64,000 bases of DNA from Planctomycetota bacterium. GTDB lineage: Bacteria; Planctomycetota; PLA2; JAEUHO01. The translations under genes and the position numbers were made by a program. The stretch is taken from NCBI GenBank assembly GCA_029259775.1, contig JAJDEN010000020.1:142846-206845 (forward strand), read 5' to 3'. Positions 47,659 to 56,051 of this stretch are shown here, piece by piece (the stretch's first letter is position 1; each line of letters starts with the position of its first letter). A model generated the notes under the pieces. The model was not told the origin of the DNA and ran no database searches. It saw only the letters and a program-made list of their open reading frames with translations.

Positions 47659-48612
47659 CTACTCCGACGTCTCCATGGTGGTGTCACGGGCGCGGAGAGC
47701 TTTCACCGTGAGGCGCAGGCCCTCCTCGAGGGACGTGGCGGGCGTCCAGCCCAGGCGCTCGCGGGCGCGGCCGTTGTCGGCCTCGGAGTCGCGGATGTCG
47801 CCCGTGCGCGTGGGACCCGACTCGAGCAAGGGGCGTCTGCCCGTGGCGGCGGCGAGCGCGTCGACCAGATCGAGCAAGGTGCGGCGGCGGCCGGCAGCCA
47901 CGTTGATCGGCCCTTCGATGGCCTGCGGGGCGTCGGCGGCCAGGACCAGGGCGTCGACGACGTCGGCGACGTAGGTGAAGTCACGCGTCTGACGGCCGTC
48001 GCCGTGCAGCAGGAGGGGACGACCGTCGAGGCAGGCGCGGACGAACGTCGGCACGACCCCGGCGTAGGGGCTGCCGGCGAGCTGACGCGGACCGTAGACG
48101 TTGAAGAAACGCAGGATCGCGGTCTCGAAGCCCCACGTCCCACGGTAGGCCTGCGCGAACGCCTCGGCGCCGGCCTTGGAGGCGGCGTAGGGCGAGAGCG
48201 GTCGGGGCGGGAGGTCCTCGTGCTTGGGCAGGCAGGGCGTGTCGCCGTAGACCGACGAGGACGAGGCGAAGACGAGCCGGCGGGTGCCCCCCTGGCGCGC
48301 GGCGTGGAGCACGTTCATGGTGCCGCCGAGGTTGACGGAGGCGACGAGCTCGGGCTGCTGCACGCTTCGCTCGACGGAGGCGAGGGCCGCGAGGTGGTAG
48401 ACGACGCCGGCCCCATGGACGGCGGAGGCCACGTGATCGGCCTCACGCACGTCGCCCACGCGCAGGTCGATGCGCCTGCGGACGGCGTCGAGATTGCTCT
48501 CGCGCCCCTCGCTGAGATCATCGAGCACGACCACCCGCGCGCCGTCGCGCACGAGGCGCTCGACGAGGTGGGAGCCGATGAAGCCCGCGCCTCCTGTCAC
48601 ACAAACCTGCAT
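47659..48612 (-). CDS. NAD-dependent sugar-nucleotide epimerase/dehydratase (extended SDR)
   Basis: 317 residues from the ATG at 48612. The extended SDR pattern is complete: GGAGFIGSHL (NAD), ASSSSVYGD (catalytic Ser), SPYAASKAGAE (Tyr-x-x-x-Lys), RFFNVYGPRQ and a C-terminal LGWTPATSLEEGL. The family includes UDP-GlcNAc/UDP-Glc 4-epimerases. It is 68 nt upstream of the nucleotide-sugar dehydrogenase on the same strand, like WbpA/WbpP pairs in polysaccharide clusters. The exact substrate is open. Confidence 0.88.
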   Translation of the reverse strand: MQVCVTGGAGFIGSHLVERLVRDGARVVVLDDLSEGRESNLDAVRRRIDLRVGDVREADHVASAVHGAGVVYHLAALASVERSVQQPELVASVNLGGTMNVLHAARQGGTRRLVFASSSSVYGDTPCLPKHEDLPPRPLSPYAASKAGAEAFAQAYRGTWGFETAILRFFNVYGPRQLAGSPYAGVVPTFVRACLDGRPLLLHGDGRQTRDFTYVADVVDALVLAADAPQAIEGPINVAAGRRRTLLDLVDALAAATGRRPLLESGPTRTGDIRDSEADNGRARERLGWTPATSLEEGLRLTVKALRARDTTMETSE

Positions 48613-48729
48613 CCATCCAGTTTCCCATGGCCTCGGCGGCATGGAAACCGAAGACGGATTCCTGTATGCCTGCCGTATGGCCTTTGGACGCCGAGAACGG
48701 TCGCGGCCTGTCGAAATGGGAGATTCACG

Positions 48730-49206
48730 ATGAACAACAAGTTCCTGATGATGGTCGGCACGATCTGTGGCGGCGTGGTGATCCTGTCCCTGCTGATCCT
48801 GCCGATGATGGTCGACGACAACAGCTCGGACCGCGTGATCAGCCTGCCCACAGGAGGCTTCGTCCTCATGTTCGGTTGGCTCGCGGGGGGCTTCGCAGCC
48901 ATGCTCTTCTTCGGCATGAACAACCGGATCAACGTGGGCGACGATGCGTGCCGCACAGGGTCGTTGATCGGCTTCAAGCTGCTTGCGTTCTTCCTGATCG
49001 CGATGCTGCTCGAGGGCAGCCGCCACATGAGCTGGGGCATCGGCTTCTGGCTCGCGTTCCTCGCGAGCATCGTGGGCTCCTTCGCGGTCTACCTGACGTT
49101 CAACCCGAAGCTCGCAGCGAAGATCGCGGAAGCCGCCAAGTCCGACGACGCGCCGGCGGCCGACAAGCCCGCGGCCGACGCGCCGGACGCCCCCGCCGAC
49201 GAGTAG
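48730..49206 (+). CDS. Small integral membrane protein with acidic tail
   Basis: 158 residues; ATG at 48730 with GGGAG before it. Four TM helices (LMMVGTICGGVVILSLLILP, GGFVLMFGWLAGGFAAMLFFG, LIGFKLLAFFLIAMLLEG and IGFWLAFLASIVGSFAVYLTF) precede a cytoplasmic-type Ala/Asp/Pro tail with repeats of DAPAADKPAAD type. No family recognised. Divergent from the epimerase, across 117 nt. Confidence 0.75.
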   Translation: MNNKFLMMVGTICGGVVILSLLILPMMVDDNSSDRVISLPTGGFVLMFGWLAGGFAAMLFFGMNNRINVGDDACRTGSLIGFKLLAFFLIAMLLEGSRHMSWGIGFWLAFLASIVGSFAVYLTFNPKLAAKIAEAAKSDDAPAADKPAADAPDAPADE

Positions 49207-49683
49207 CAGGTAGGGGCGGAGCCAGCGGCTCGATCGGCCGTCGTCAGCACCCGAGTAGGGGCGCCCCTTGTGGGCGCCTACGCAGCCTGATGCTCGGCCT
49301 TGGGCCGTGGCGTGACGCATCCAGCGGCTCGCTTGCGCCAGGGCGACAAATTGGAGTGCGGTCTGCGGAAGGGCGACCACAAGGGTCGGAAGCCCGTCCC
49401 AAACCCCGAAGGGCGACCACAAGGGTCGCCCCTACCCGTAAGGGCACACGGGATGGGCACGCACCGACAGACGCTGGCGACGCACGGGGTGCGTGGGCGT
49501 CCCGGGCGACCACAAGGGTCGCCCCTACGGCAACTGGAGATGCGCGCCCACCTCAGGAGGGAGCGGCCGAGCCAGCGCGCGAGCTGGCGAGCGTGCACAG
49601 GCCCACCTACCCCCGGTGGGCCCCGCACGACCGCAGGTCGGGTGGGACGCCCCTACCACGGTCCGCCCGCGCCGCGGGCGGAC
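49207..49683. repeat. Repeat-filled gap, composite repeat copy 3 (inverted)
   Basis: Palindromes at 49255-49280, 49411-49435 and 49504-49528 (GGGCGACCACAAGGGTCGCCCCTAC), with a partial one at about 49371. The stretch 49411-49528 is the reverse complement of the 27998-28115 unit in order and spacing, including CGTAAGGGCACACGGG and GGGCGTCCCGGGCG. The type-C element is at 49285-49318 and the inverted tag at 49235-49248. No gene is supported here. Confidence 0.85.
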
Positions 49684-50772
49684 CTACAGCCCCCACACAC
49701 TGGTCTTTGGGTAGTTCGCGTACCAGCCGTACCACTCACTCATCAAGCCGCGGAGCGGCGTGAGGCGCGTGCCCTCGAGGGGGCCGTCGACACACAGGCC
49801 GTCCATGGTCCAGGCGCTCTTCGTCTGCTCGTCATGCATGCGCGAGCCCTTGGCGGGTACGAACGTGTACACCGTGCCGTCGACGCGCCGGTCGAACGCC
49901 GCCGCCGAGCGCGAGCCGGCGTCGTACCAGACAGTGACCGGCACCTTGGCGACCTCTTCCTCGACGACCCCGTGCGTCTGCAACTTCTTGAACGGGTACG
50001 CCCTCTGCAGCGTGCCGAGCACAATGCCATAGAGCAGGTCGTGCAGGCCCAGGCGGTCGTCACGGGTCTGGATCGTGGGCTTGAACGGCGGCGGCAGGTA
50101 CGCCGCGCCGCTGCGCGAGGCGTCGCGCGGAAAGTAGCCGCGGTCCGCCGGCTGGTCGACGAGCTTCCGGTCGAGCTCCATCACGTCCGACGCCGGATGC
50201 AGCGCACGCCAGTCGCGCCATGTCGTATGCCGACCCGAGGGCGTACGCTTCAGTACCCTGCCCAGATGCTCGCCTTCGATGCACTCGCCGGTCAGGTGCA
50301 TCCAGAGCGACTTGGTCTGATGGTCGTAGAGCAGGGCCGTGCCTTGCCAGATGCCCTCGAAGCCGAAGGTGAGTCGCGCGCCGTCAATCACGGGATCGAA
50401 ACCGATCCCCGAAGAACAGATCACTCAGTAGGTGACCGCGACTGGGATCCCGTCGATGACGTCGTTCACGACGTGGTGGTAGGAGATCATGGGCACGGGG
50501 TAGGCGCGCGCGGACCGGCCCAGCACCACGCCGAAGACCTCGTCATCCGGGCGGAGCCAGGCTGCTTGCGCCGCGGGCACGGTGCGCGGATCGGTCGCGG
50601 GCAGGAAGTAGTCGTGCTGCAAGTAGAACTGCGAGAGCGGGAAGCGGCCGATCTTGGGCTCCGCCTTGCGCGGGGTCTTCGACGGCGGCCCCCCGCCCTT
50701 CCCGCCCGGGATCAAGCGCCACGCGCCAAAGGCCACGCCGGCGAGGACCAGGGTCCAGAGGAGCGCCCGCAC
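49684..50772 (-). CDS. DUF3179 domain protein with in-frame UGA (candidate selenoprotein)
   Basis: One frame of 363 codons from the GTG at 50772, interrupted only by TGA at 50425-50427. A TM helix (LLWTLVLAGVAFGAWRLI) precedes the DUF3179 pattern: PAAQAAWLRPDDEVFGVVLG, RAYPVPMISYHHVVNDVIDG and IPVAVTY, then the TGA, then VICSSGIGFDPVIDG, with homology continuing (LTFGFEGIWQGTALLYDHQT, TTWRDWRALHPASDV) to a normal end. Family members read VTYCPLCGTG here, so TGA (residue 116) replaces the first Cys of C-x-x-C, giving U-x-x-C with Cys 119. Many genes here use TGA as stop, so the code is standard. Alternatives: a nonsense mutation or a sequence error. It follows the hydroxylase-like gene by 5 nt. 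Confidence 0.7.
50392..50409 (-). promoter_or_regulatory. Candidate bacterial SECIS hairpin
   Basis: On the mRNA, GGGATCGGTTTCGATCCC forms a perfect 7-bp stem with the four-base loop GUUU. The loop begins 22 nt after the UGA (50427-50425) and has G as its first base. Published bacterial SECIS rules ask for an apical loop about 16-37 nt after the UGA with G among its first two bases; this fits. It encodes GIGFDP, so chance is not excluded. Confidence 0.55.
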
Positions 50773-50777
50773 CCGGA

Positions 50778-51587
50778 CTACTTCGCGCCCTTGGCAGGAC
50801 GCCCCGTCCGGAACACAACGTCCCACATGGGCGAGCTGACGCCGTAGAGGCGCTCCGGCCACTTGTGGTGGTGCGCGAGATGCCAGGCCTTCAGGTACTT
50901 GCCCCACGTGCTCTTCGGGCGCGCGTGGTGCGTGTAGTAGTGCGTGAGGTCGTAGACGACATAGCCAAGCAGCAACCCCGCCATCGTGGCCAGCGCCTGC
51001 GCCAAGGCGAGCGGGAGCAGCAAGAGCCCGAAGATGACCGCGGCAAGCGCAAGGCCCGCGGGCGGCGGAAAGACGAGCCGCGTCGGATCCCACGGGTCGA
51101 GGTGGTGGACGCCGTGGGCCAGGAAGTGCAGCTTGCGACCGAAGGAACTCCGCGGCTGGAAGTGGAAGACGAAGCGGTGCAGCAGGTACTCGGTCAGCGT
51201 CCACAGCGCGAAGCCCGCGACAAACCACAGCGCGCTCGTCCCCCACGTGAGCCCGGCCCAGGCGCCGGAGGCGTAGAAGAGCGTTGCAACAACGGGCAGC
51301 CAGATCAGCGGGATCACCCACCAGCGGATGTGGCTCAGCGCCTCCAGCCAGGGATGCCGGAAGATGCGCAGGGACTCAGGCCAGCGCGCGGCCACGCCGT
51401 CACCCGCCGCGGCCAAGGGACCATTGACCTGTTTCGCGCCGTTGGGAGCGATGCTGCGATGGACCCAGCCGTCGTAGGCGGCACCCAGCTTCCCGACCTG
51501 GCGCAGGATCGGCTGGGCCAGGTCCACGGAGCCTCCCGAGCGGGCCGCGGGCGTAGCCTGCTGCTTGCTGTCCGTCCCGGCTCTCAT
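50778..51587 (-). CDS. Sterol desaturase/fatty acid hydroxylase family membrane protein
   Basis: 269 residues from the ATG at 51587. About four TM helices. The His clusters of the fatty-acid-hydroxylase superfamily are present: LLHRFVFHF (H-x-x-x-H), FLAHGVHHLDP (H-x-x-H-H), THYYTHHARP and WHLAHHHKWP, all spaced as for a di-iron centre in the membrane. The family hydroxylates or desaturates lipids and carotenoids with O2. Start chosen because the longer frame upstream is antisense to the YkgJ gene. The DUF3179 gene follows by 5 nt. Substrate unknown. Confidence 0.88.
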   Translation of the reverse strand: MRAGTDSKQQATPAARSGGSVDLAQPILRQVGKLGAAYDGWVHRSIAPNGAKQVNGPLAAAGDGVAARWPESLRIFRHPWLEALSHIRWWVIPLIWLPVVATLFYASGAWAGLTWGTSALWFVAGFALWTLTEYLLHRFVFHFQPRSSFGRKLHFLAHGVHHLDPWDPTRLVFPPPAGLALAAVIFGLLLLPLALAQALATMAGLLLGYVVYDLTHYYTHHARPKSTWGKYLKAWHLAHHHKWPERLYGVSSPMWDVVFRTGRPAKGAK

Positions 51588-51680
51588 CCGCGTGCCGCCC
51601 GTGCCGGGCCCATTCCCAGCGTCGACGCGGATTGTACCCTTCGCGCGGCGGCGAACGTACCGCCCACCCGGAGCGCCCTC

Positions 51681-52169
51681 ATGACTCACCCCGCCCCGCT
51701 CGCCAAGGGCCAGTTCGAGATCTGCACCCAGGACTGCAAGGCCCGCTGCTGCCGCTACATCACGATCTCCGTGGCCACCCCGCGCAGCCGGGATGACTGG
51801 GACGAGATGCGCTGGTGGCTCGCCCACGACGGCGTCCTCGTGACGAAGGACGAGGACGGCTGGTCGGTGCATGTCGAGACCCCCTGCGGGAACCTCGGCC
51901 GGGGCAACGCCTGCGACGTCTACCCCCATCACATGACGACGTGCAAGGACTACAACGCCTCGCACTGCGAGTTCACTGGGCCCCTGGACTACGACCTCGA
52001 GCTCGAGAGCGAGCTCGACCTCGCCCGCTACCTCGAGCGCCGCAAGCTCAAGCGCGGCGCCCCGATCGCGCGCGCGATCCGTCGCGCCGAGCGTACGCGG
52101 CGCCAAGCCGCGCCCCACGGGCTCGTGACACTGGCCGGGCTGGCCGGCAGCGCTCGTGCCAACGCGTGA
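51681..52169 (+). CDS. YkgJ-like cysteine cluster protein
   Basis: 162 residues from the ATG at 51681 with CCGGAG before it. Cys clusters ICTQDCKARCC near residue 15, then PCGNL, NACDVYPHHMTTCKDY and SHCEF, follow the YkgJ/CxxCxxCC-type metal-binding pattern (zinc or Fe-S, biochemically open). The C-terminus is basic and helical. It is divergent from the hydroxylase-like gene across 93 nt and precedes a PEGA lipoprotein and murD on the same strand. Confidence 0.8.
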   Translation: MTHPAPLAKGQFEICTQDCKARCCRYITISVATPRSRDDWDEMRWWLAHDGVLVTKDEDGWSVHVETPCGNLGRGNACDVYPHHMTTCKDYNASHCEFTGPLDYDLELESELDLARYLERRKLKRGAPIARAIRRAERTRRQAAPHGLVTLAGLAGSARANA

Positions 52170-52181
52170 TACACAGGTAGC

Positions 52182-52661
52182 GTGCTGACGAGACGACGGA
52201 CAGCGACCGTGCTCCGGATCGCGGTGATCGCGTGCGTGGGCGGTCTGCTCGTGGGCTGCAGCACGCAGCGGACGCTGCAGATCGACAGCGAGCCTTCGGG
52301 CGCCCGCATCTGGGTCAACGGCGAGTTGCAGCAGGGCGTGACCCCCGTGGACGTGGCCTTCGTCCACTACGGGCGCTTCGACGTGCGGCTCGAGAAGGAC
52401 GGCTACGAGTCTGTCGCCACGGAACTGCACGTCGCGACCGAGATCGATGGCTACCCGATCATCGACCTGCCGCTGGAGATGCTGCGCGCGCAGCGCAGCT
52501 ACCGTCGGGTCGTGGCGCTTCGGCCCTCGCCCCCCAGCCCGACCGAAGCCGACGTGCAAGCCGTGCTCGCGCGCGCGAAGGCCTTGAAGGAACGCACGCG
52601 CGTCGAGGTGATCGAACCCGGCACCCCGGGCCGGGCGGCCCCCGGGCTGCTCCAGCCGTGA
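52182..52661 (+). CDS. PEGA-domain lipoprotein
   Basis: 159 residues; GTG at 52182, with a lipobox LVGC near residue 26. The PEGA-type motif QIDSEPSGARIWVNGELQQGVTPVDV leads into the KDGYES strand typical of these beta-sandwich domains, which occur in surface layers and envelopes. The C-terminal 45 residues are helical/charged. The stop overlaps the GTG of murD. Confidence 0.8.
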   Translation: MLTRRRTATVLRIAVIACVGGLLVGCSTQRTLQIDSEPSGARIWVNGELQQGVTPVDVAFVHYGRFDVRLEKDGYESVATELHVATEIDGYPIIDLPLEMLRAQRSYRRVVALRPSPPSPTEADVQAVLARAKALKERTRVEVIEPGTPGRAAPGLLQP

Positions 52662-54058
52662 TCGGGCCCGCGGCGCTCGAGCGCGGCTCGTTCGCAGGAC
52701 GGCGCGTGCTCGTCTTGGGGCTCGGCCGCTTCTCGGGCGGCATGGAGACGACGCGGTTCCTGCGCGCCGAAGGCGCGGACGTGCTGGTCTCGGACAGCGG
52801 CGGGCCCGCGACCCTCGCCTCCCAAGTGGCGACGTGCGAGGCCCTGGGGGCCGATGTGCGCCTCGGGCGGCAGGACGCGACGCTGCTGCTCGGCCGGGAC
52901 GTCGTGATCGCGAACCCGGCGATCCCCTTCGACCACCCCGTCTTGGAGGCCGCCCGCGAGCGCGGCGTGCCGATCACGACGGAGATCAACATCGTCCTCG
53001 CGCGCTGCCGTGCCCCCATCTATGCCGTCACAGGCACCAAGGGCAAGTCGACGACGTGCACGCTGCTCGCTCGCATGCTCGAGGCCTGCGGCCACGCGGT
53101 GCACCTGGGCGGCAACGTCGGCAACGCCCTGGTCGCTCGCCTGGACGAGATCGAGCCCGAGCACCGCGTGGTGCTGGAGCTTTCCTCGTTCCAGCTCTGG
53201 TGGGCCCACCAGATGGGCTCGTCCCCCCACGTGACCGTCGTCACCAATCTGCTGTCGGACCATCTCGATCGCCACGGCACGCAAGACGCCTACGCCGACG
53301 CGAAAGCCGCGGCGCTGCGGTACCAGGGCCCGGGCGATCTCGCCGTCCTGCCCGCGGACGATGCCGCGGTGCGCGCCGCCGGATGGATGGACGAGGGACG
53401 CGCCCGGCGCGTGCTCTTCGGGGCCGGTGGTCGCTTCCAGCTCGACGGCACGCAGGTCGTCTGCACGGAGGCCGGGGGAGCTGCGACCGGGGGCAGGGCT
53501 GACCTCGACGGCCTCAGGCTGATCGGCCCCCACAACCGGCGCAACGCACTGGCGGCGGCCGCGGCCGTCCTTGCCACGCACGACGACGCCTGGCTGGCCG
53601 TGGCCGCAGGCGCGCATGCGACCGATCCCCTGCCCCACCGCCTCGCACCGGTGGGCGACGTCCGCGGTGTCCTCTTCCTGGACGACAGCAACGCGACGCA
53701 CCCCACCAGCACGCTGGCCGCGCTCCAGGCCCTCGACCGTCCTGTCGTGCTGATCGCGGGCGGCAAGGACAAGGGCGCCGACCCGGGCGAGCTCGTCGAG
53801 GCCGTCGCCCTCGGGGCGAAGGCCGTGGTCTTGATCGGCAGCAGCGCCGAGCGGCTGGCCACGGCCCTCGCGGGCCGCGTGCCGGTCCAGCAGGCTCCCG
53901 ACATGGACGCTGCCGTACGCGCGGCCGCCGCCACGGCGGCGCCGGGCGACGTTGTCCTGCTCTCTCCCGGGTACTCGAGTCTCGACCAGTTCACGTCGTT
54001 CGCGGAGCGTGGCGCGCGCTTCCAGGAGGCCGTTCGGTCAATTGAAGCCGGGCTGTAA
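52658..54058 (+). CDS. murD: UDP-N-acetylmuramoylalanine--D-glutamate ligase
   Basis: 466 residues; GTG start overlapping the lipoprotein stop as GTGA. It adds D-Glu to UDP-MurNAc-L-Ala in peptidoglycan synthesis. Visible: N-terminal Rossmann-like RVLVLGLGRFSGG, Mur-ligase ATP loop VTGTKGKSTTCTLL near residue 125, ELSSFQLWW near residue 170, TNLLSDHLDRHGT, LIGPHNRRNALAAAAA near residue 288, DDSNATHPTSTLAAL near residue 345 and LLSPGYSSLDQFTSFAERG near the end. The latter fits MurD (SPACASFDMF-like) with some divergence. Peptidoglycan precursors are thus made. Confidence 0.9.
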   Translation: MIGPAALERGSFAGRRVLVLGLGRFSGGMETTRFLRAEGADVLVSDSGGPATLASQVATCEALGADVRLGRQDATLLLGRDVVIANPAIPFDHPVLEAARERGVPITTEINIVLARCRAPIYAVTGTKGKSTTCTLLARMLEACGHAVHLGGNVGNALVARLDEIEPEHRVVLELSSFQLWWAHQMGSSPHVTVVTNLLSDHLDRHGTQDAYADAKAAALRYQGPGDLAVLPADDAAVRAAGWMDEGRARRVLFGAGGRFQLDGTQVVCTEAGGAATGGRADLDGLRLIGPHNRRNALAAAAAVLATHDDAWLAVAAGAHATDPLPHRLAPVGDVRGVLFLDDSNATHPTSTLAALQALDRPVVLIAGGKDKGADPGELVEAVALGAKAVVLIGSSAERLATALAGRVPVQQAPDMDAAVRAAAATAAPGDVVLLSPGYSSLDQFTSFAERGARFQEAVRSIEAGL

Positions 54059-54100
54059 GTGCCCTGCGGCGCAGGCCACGGCGACGCTCGGGGTGCGTGG

Positions 54101-54106
54101 TAGTCT
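54101..54106 (+). promoter_or_regulatory. TANNNT box (TAGTCT) before mcsA
   Basis: TAGTCT with the 7-nt spacer CGCCTCG to the ATG at 54114 and no Shine-Dalgarno. Inferred leaderless promoter for the mcsA-mcsB genes. Confidence 0.5.
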
Positions 54107-54113
54107 CGCCTCG

Positions 54114-54668
54114 ATGTCTGCGATGGTCTGCCAACACTGCGGTGAGAACCCCGCCACATTCCATCTCACGAAGCTCGAAGACAGCGAGCTCGTGTCACAG
54201 GACTACTGCGAACAGTGCGCGACGGCGCTCGGCCACACCAACGAGGTCGCGCTGCCGAGCATGCTCGCCAACGTCGTCGCCCAGGCCGCGCGCGGCAAGG
54301 AGCACGAAGGCCTCGCGTGCCCCCACTGCGGCATCACGTTCCAGGAGTTCCGGCGCAAGGGTCGCCTCGGCTGCCCGATGGACTACGACGTCTTCGCCGA
54401 GCCCCTCGACGCGATGCTGCGCAACATGCACGACAATCGCACGCGGCATCGCGGACGCCAGCCGCGCGGGCACGTCGACGGCGCGCTCGACCAGCGCAGC
54501 GCGGCCGGTGAGCGCTTGCTGCACCTGCGACGGGAACTTCAGGAAGCGATCGACGGCGAGCAGTACGAGGAGGCCGCGCGCCTGCGCGACGAGATCCGCA
54601 CGATCGAGCACCAGGGCATCGACTTCAGCGGCCTGCCGCCGGAGCTCGTCGACCCCGAAGGTCTCTAG
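54114..54668 (+). CDS. mcsA: McsA-like zinc protein with UVR domain (McsB activator)
   Basis: 184 residues from the ATG at 54114. Cys pairs CQHC, CEQC and CPHC, with a fourth Cys in RLGCPMDY, make the McsA-type zinc-binding N-terminus. A UVR motif (LRRELQEAIDGEQYEEAARLRDEIRTIE) near residue 140 binds ClpC-like proteins. In Firmicutes, McsA activates the arginine kinase McsB and links it to ClpC. The same order mcsA-mcsB-clpC is kept here. No CtsR-like repressor gene is present in the cluster. Confidence 0.88.
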   Translation: MSAMVCQHCGENPATFHLTKLEDSELVSQDYCEQCATALGHTNEVALPSMLANVVAQAARGKEHEGLACPHCGITFQEFRRKGRLGCPMDYDVFAEPLDAMLRNMHDNRTRHRGRQPRGHVDGALDQRSAAGERLLHLRRELQEAIDGEQYEEAARLRDEIRTIEHQGIDFSGLPPELVDPEGL

Positions 54669-54678
54669 GGGAGCCGGC

Positions 54679-55728
54679 GTGGATCTGCGTGACCTCGACC
54701 GGCGCGGCGGTGAGTGGCTCCGGGGCGCGGGCCCTCGCTCCGAGATCGTGATCTCCTCGCGCGTGCGCCTGGCCCGCAACCTGGCCGGGTTCCCGTTCCT
54801 GACGAAGGCCACCGAGGATCAGAAGCGCGACATCATGGAGCGCACGCGCGTGCCCCTGTCGGGCCTGGACCTGCGCTCGAAGCCCTTCTTCGTCGACATG
54901 GACGACGCCGACGACATGCTGGGCGGCTTCCTGGTGGAGCGCCACCTGATCAGTCGCGAGCTTCAGCACGGCCGTGGGCCCCGCGGTGTGGCCTTCGGCA
55001 GCGACGAGGTCGTCAGCGTGATGGTCAACGAAGAGGACCACATCCGCATCCAGGCCATCCGCAGCAGCCTGTGCCTCGAAGAGACGTTCCGCGTCGCCAT
55101 GGCCGTCGACAAGTTGCTGGAGCCGCAGCTCGAGTTCGCCGCCTCGCGCCGCTATGGCTACCTCACAGCCTGCCCCACGAACGTCGGCACCGGCATGCGC
55201 GCGAGCGTGATGCTGCACCTGCCGGCGATGGTGCGCATGAAGCAGATCGAGAAGCTCTTCAACGCCGCCCGCCGCACCGACCTCACGGTCCGTGGCTTCT
55301 ACGGCGAAGGCACCATGGCATCCGGCGATCTCTACCAGATCAGCAACCAGGTCACGCTCGGCGTCACCGAGGACGAGATCCTGGCGGCGCTGGAGCGCAT
55401 CCTGCCGAAGATCCTCGACTACGAGCGTCGCTGCCGGGAGGAGCTCGTATCGGAGCGACGCCGCCTGCGTCTCGAAGACGCGTGTCATCGCGCGCTCGCC
55501 GCCCTCCGCTCGGCGCGCATCCTCAGCACCGAGGAAGCGATGCAGAACCTCTCGACCGCACGGCTCGGCATCGTGACCGGCTTGCTAGCCGAGTTGCCTC
55601 TCGACCAGATCAATGAGCTCTTCGTCCTCACGCAGCCGGCGCACATCCAGAAGATGCGCGGCCACGTGATGGATGCGACCGAGCGCGACGCCCTGCGCGC
55701 CGAGTTCATTCGCGACAGTCTTTCCTAG
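54679..55728 (+). CDS. mcsB: Protein-arginine kinase McsB
   Basis: 349 residues; GTG at 54679 with GGGAG before it, 10 nt after mcsA. It is a phosphagen-kinase-fold enzyme that phosphorylates Arg on proteins and marks them for ClpCP. Visible motifs: IVISSRVRLARNLAGFPF near residue 22 (nucleotide-binding Arg), NEEDHIRIQ near residue 115 (acid of the active site), LTACPTNVGTGMRAS near residue 155 (Cys and loop), and the nucleotide-loop RGFYGEGT near residue 200. Full length for the family. Confidence 0.93.
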   Translation: MDLRDLDRRGGEWLRGAGPRSEIVISSRVRLARNLAGFPFLTKATEDQKRDIMERTRVPLSGLDLRSKPFFVDMDDADDMLGGFLVERHLISRELQHGRGPRGVAFGSDEVVSVMVNEEDHIRIQAIRSSLCLEETFRVAMAVDKLLEPQLEFAASRRYGYLTACPTNVGTGMRASVMLHLPAMVRMKQIEKLFNAARRTDLTVRGFYGEGTMASGDLYQISNQVTLGVTEDEILAALERILPKILDYERRCREELVSERRRLRLEDACHRALAALRSARILSTEEAMQNLSTARLGIVTGLLAELPLDQINELFVLTQPAHIQKMRGHVMDATERDALRAEFIRDSLS

Positions 55729-55778
55729 AAGAGTCTCTCGTAACAGCCTCTCGCAAGCAGCCTCGCTCCGGAGTTCCC

Positions 55779-56051
55779 ATGGCCGCCAAGAAGCGTGACT
55801 ACACGGGCTATCAGAAGAAGGTCATCAAGCGCTTCTACGAGAACCGCGAGCAGATCGAGACGCAGCGCCTGCAGGAGATCGTGACGGAGATCTACCTCGC
55901 GGGCGGTGGCAAGAAGGCCGACCGCCTCTGGGAGCGCGCCGCGGCCCTGCTCGAGCGCGCGGAGGGGCTGCAGGCCGCTGAGGTCACGAAGATCCTCGCC
56001 GACCGCGACGTCGAGGGGCTCGCGCGGATCGCTACGCAGAAGTTCACGTAG
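55779..56051 (+). CDS. Small conserved-type helical protein between mcsB and clpC
   Basis: 90 residues; CGGAG before the ATG. The protein is almost wholly helical and charged (DYTGYQKKVIKRFYENREQI; LQEIVTEIYLAGGGKKADRLWERAAALLERA). I recall similar short proteins beginning DYTxYQ in planctomycete genomes, but this is memory, not a search. Its position in the McsB-ClpC cluster suggests a stress-related or adaptor role; unproven. Confidence 0.75.
   Translation: MAAKKRDYTGYQKKVIKRFYENREQIETQRLQEIVTEIYLAGGGKKADRLWERAAALLERAEGLQAAEVTKILADRDVEGLARIATQKFT

Noticed and set aside
49684..50424. The second half of DUF3179 as an independent gene from the GTG just after TGA
   Set aside because: It would start inside a conserved domain in the same frame, with no Shine-Dalgarno. 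The conserved Cys position under the TGA argues for one protein. A nonsense mutation is still possible.
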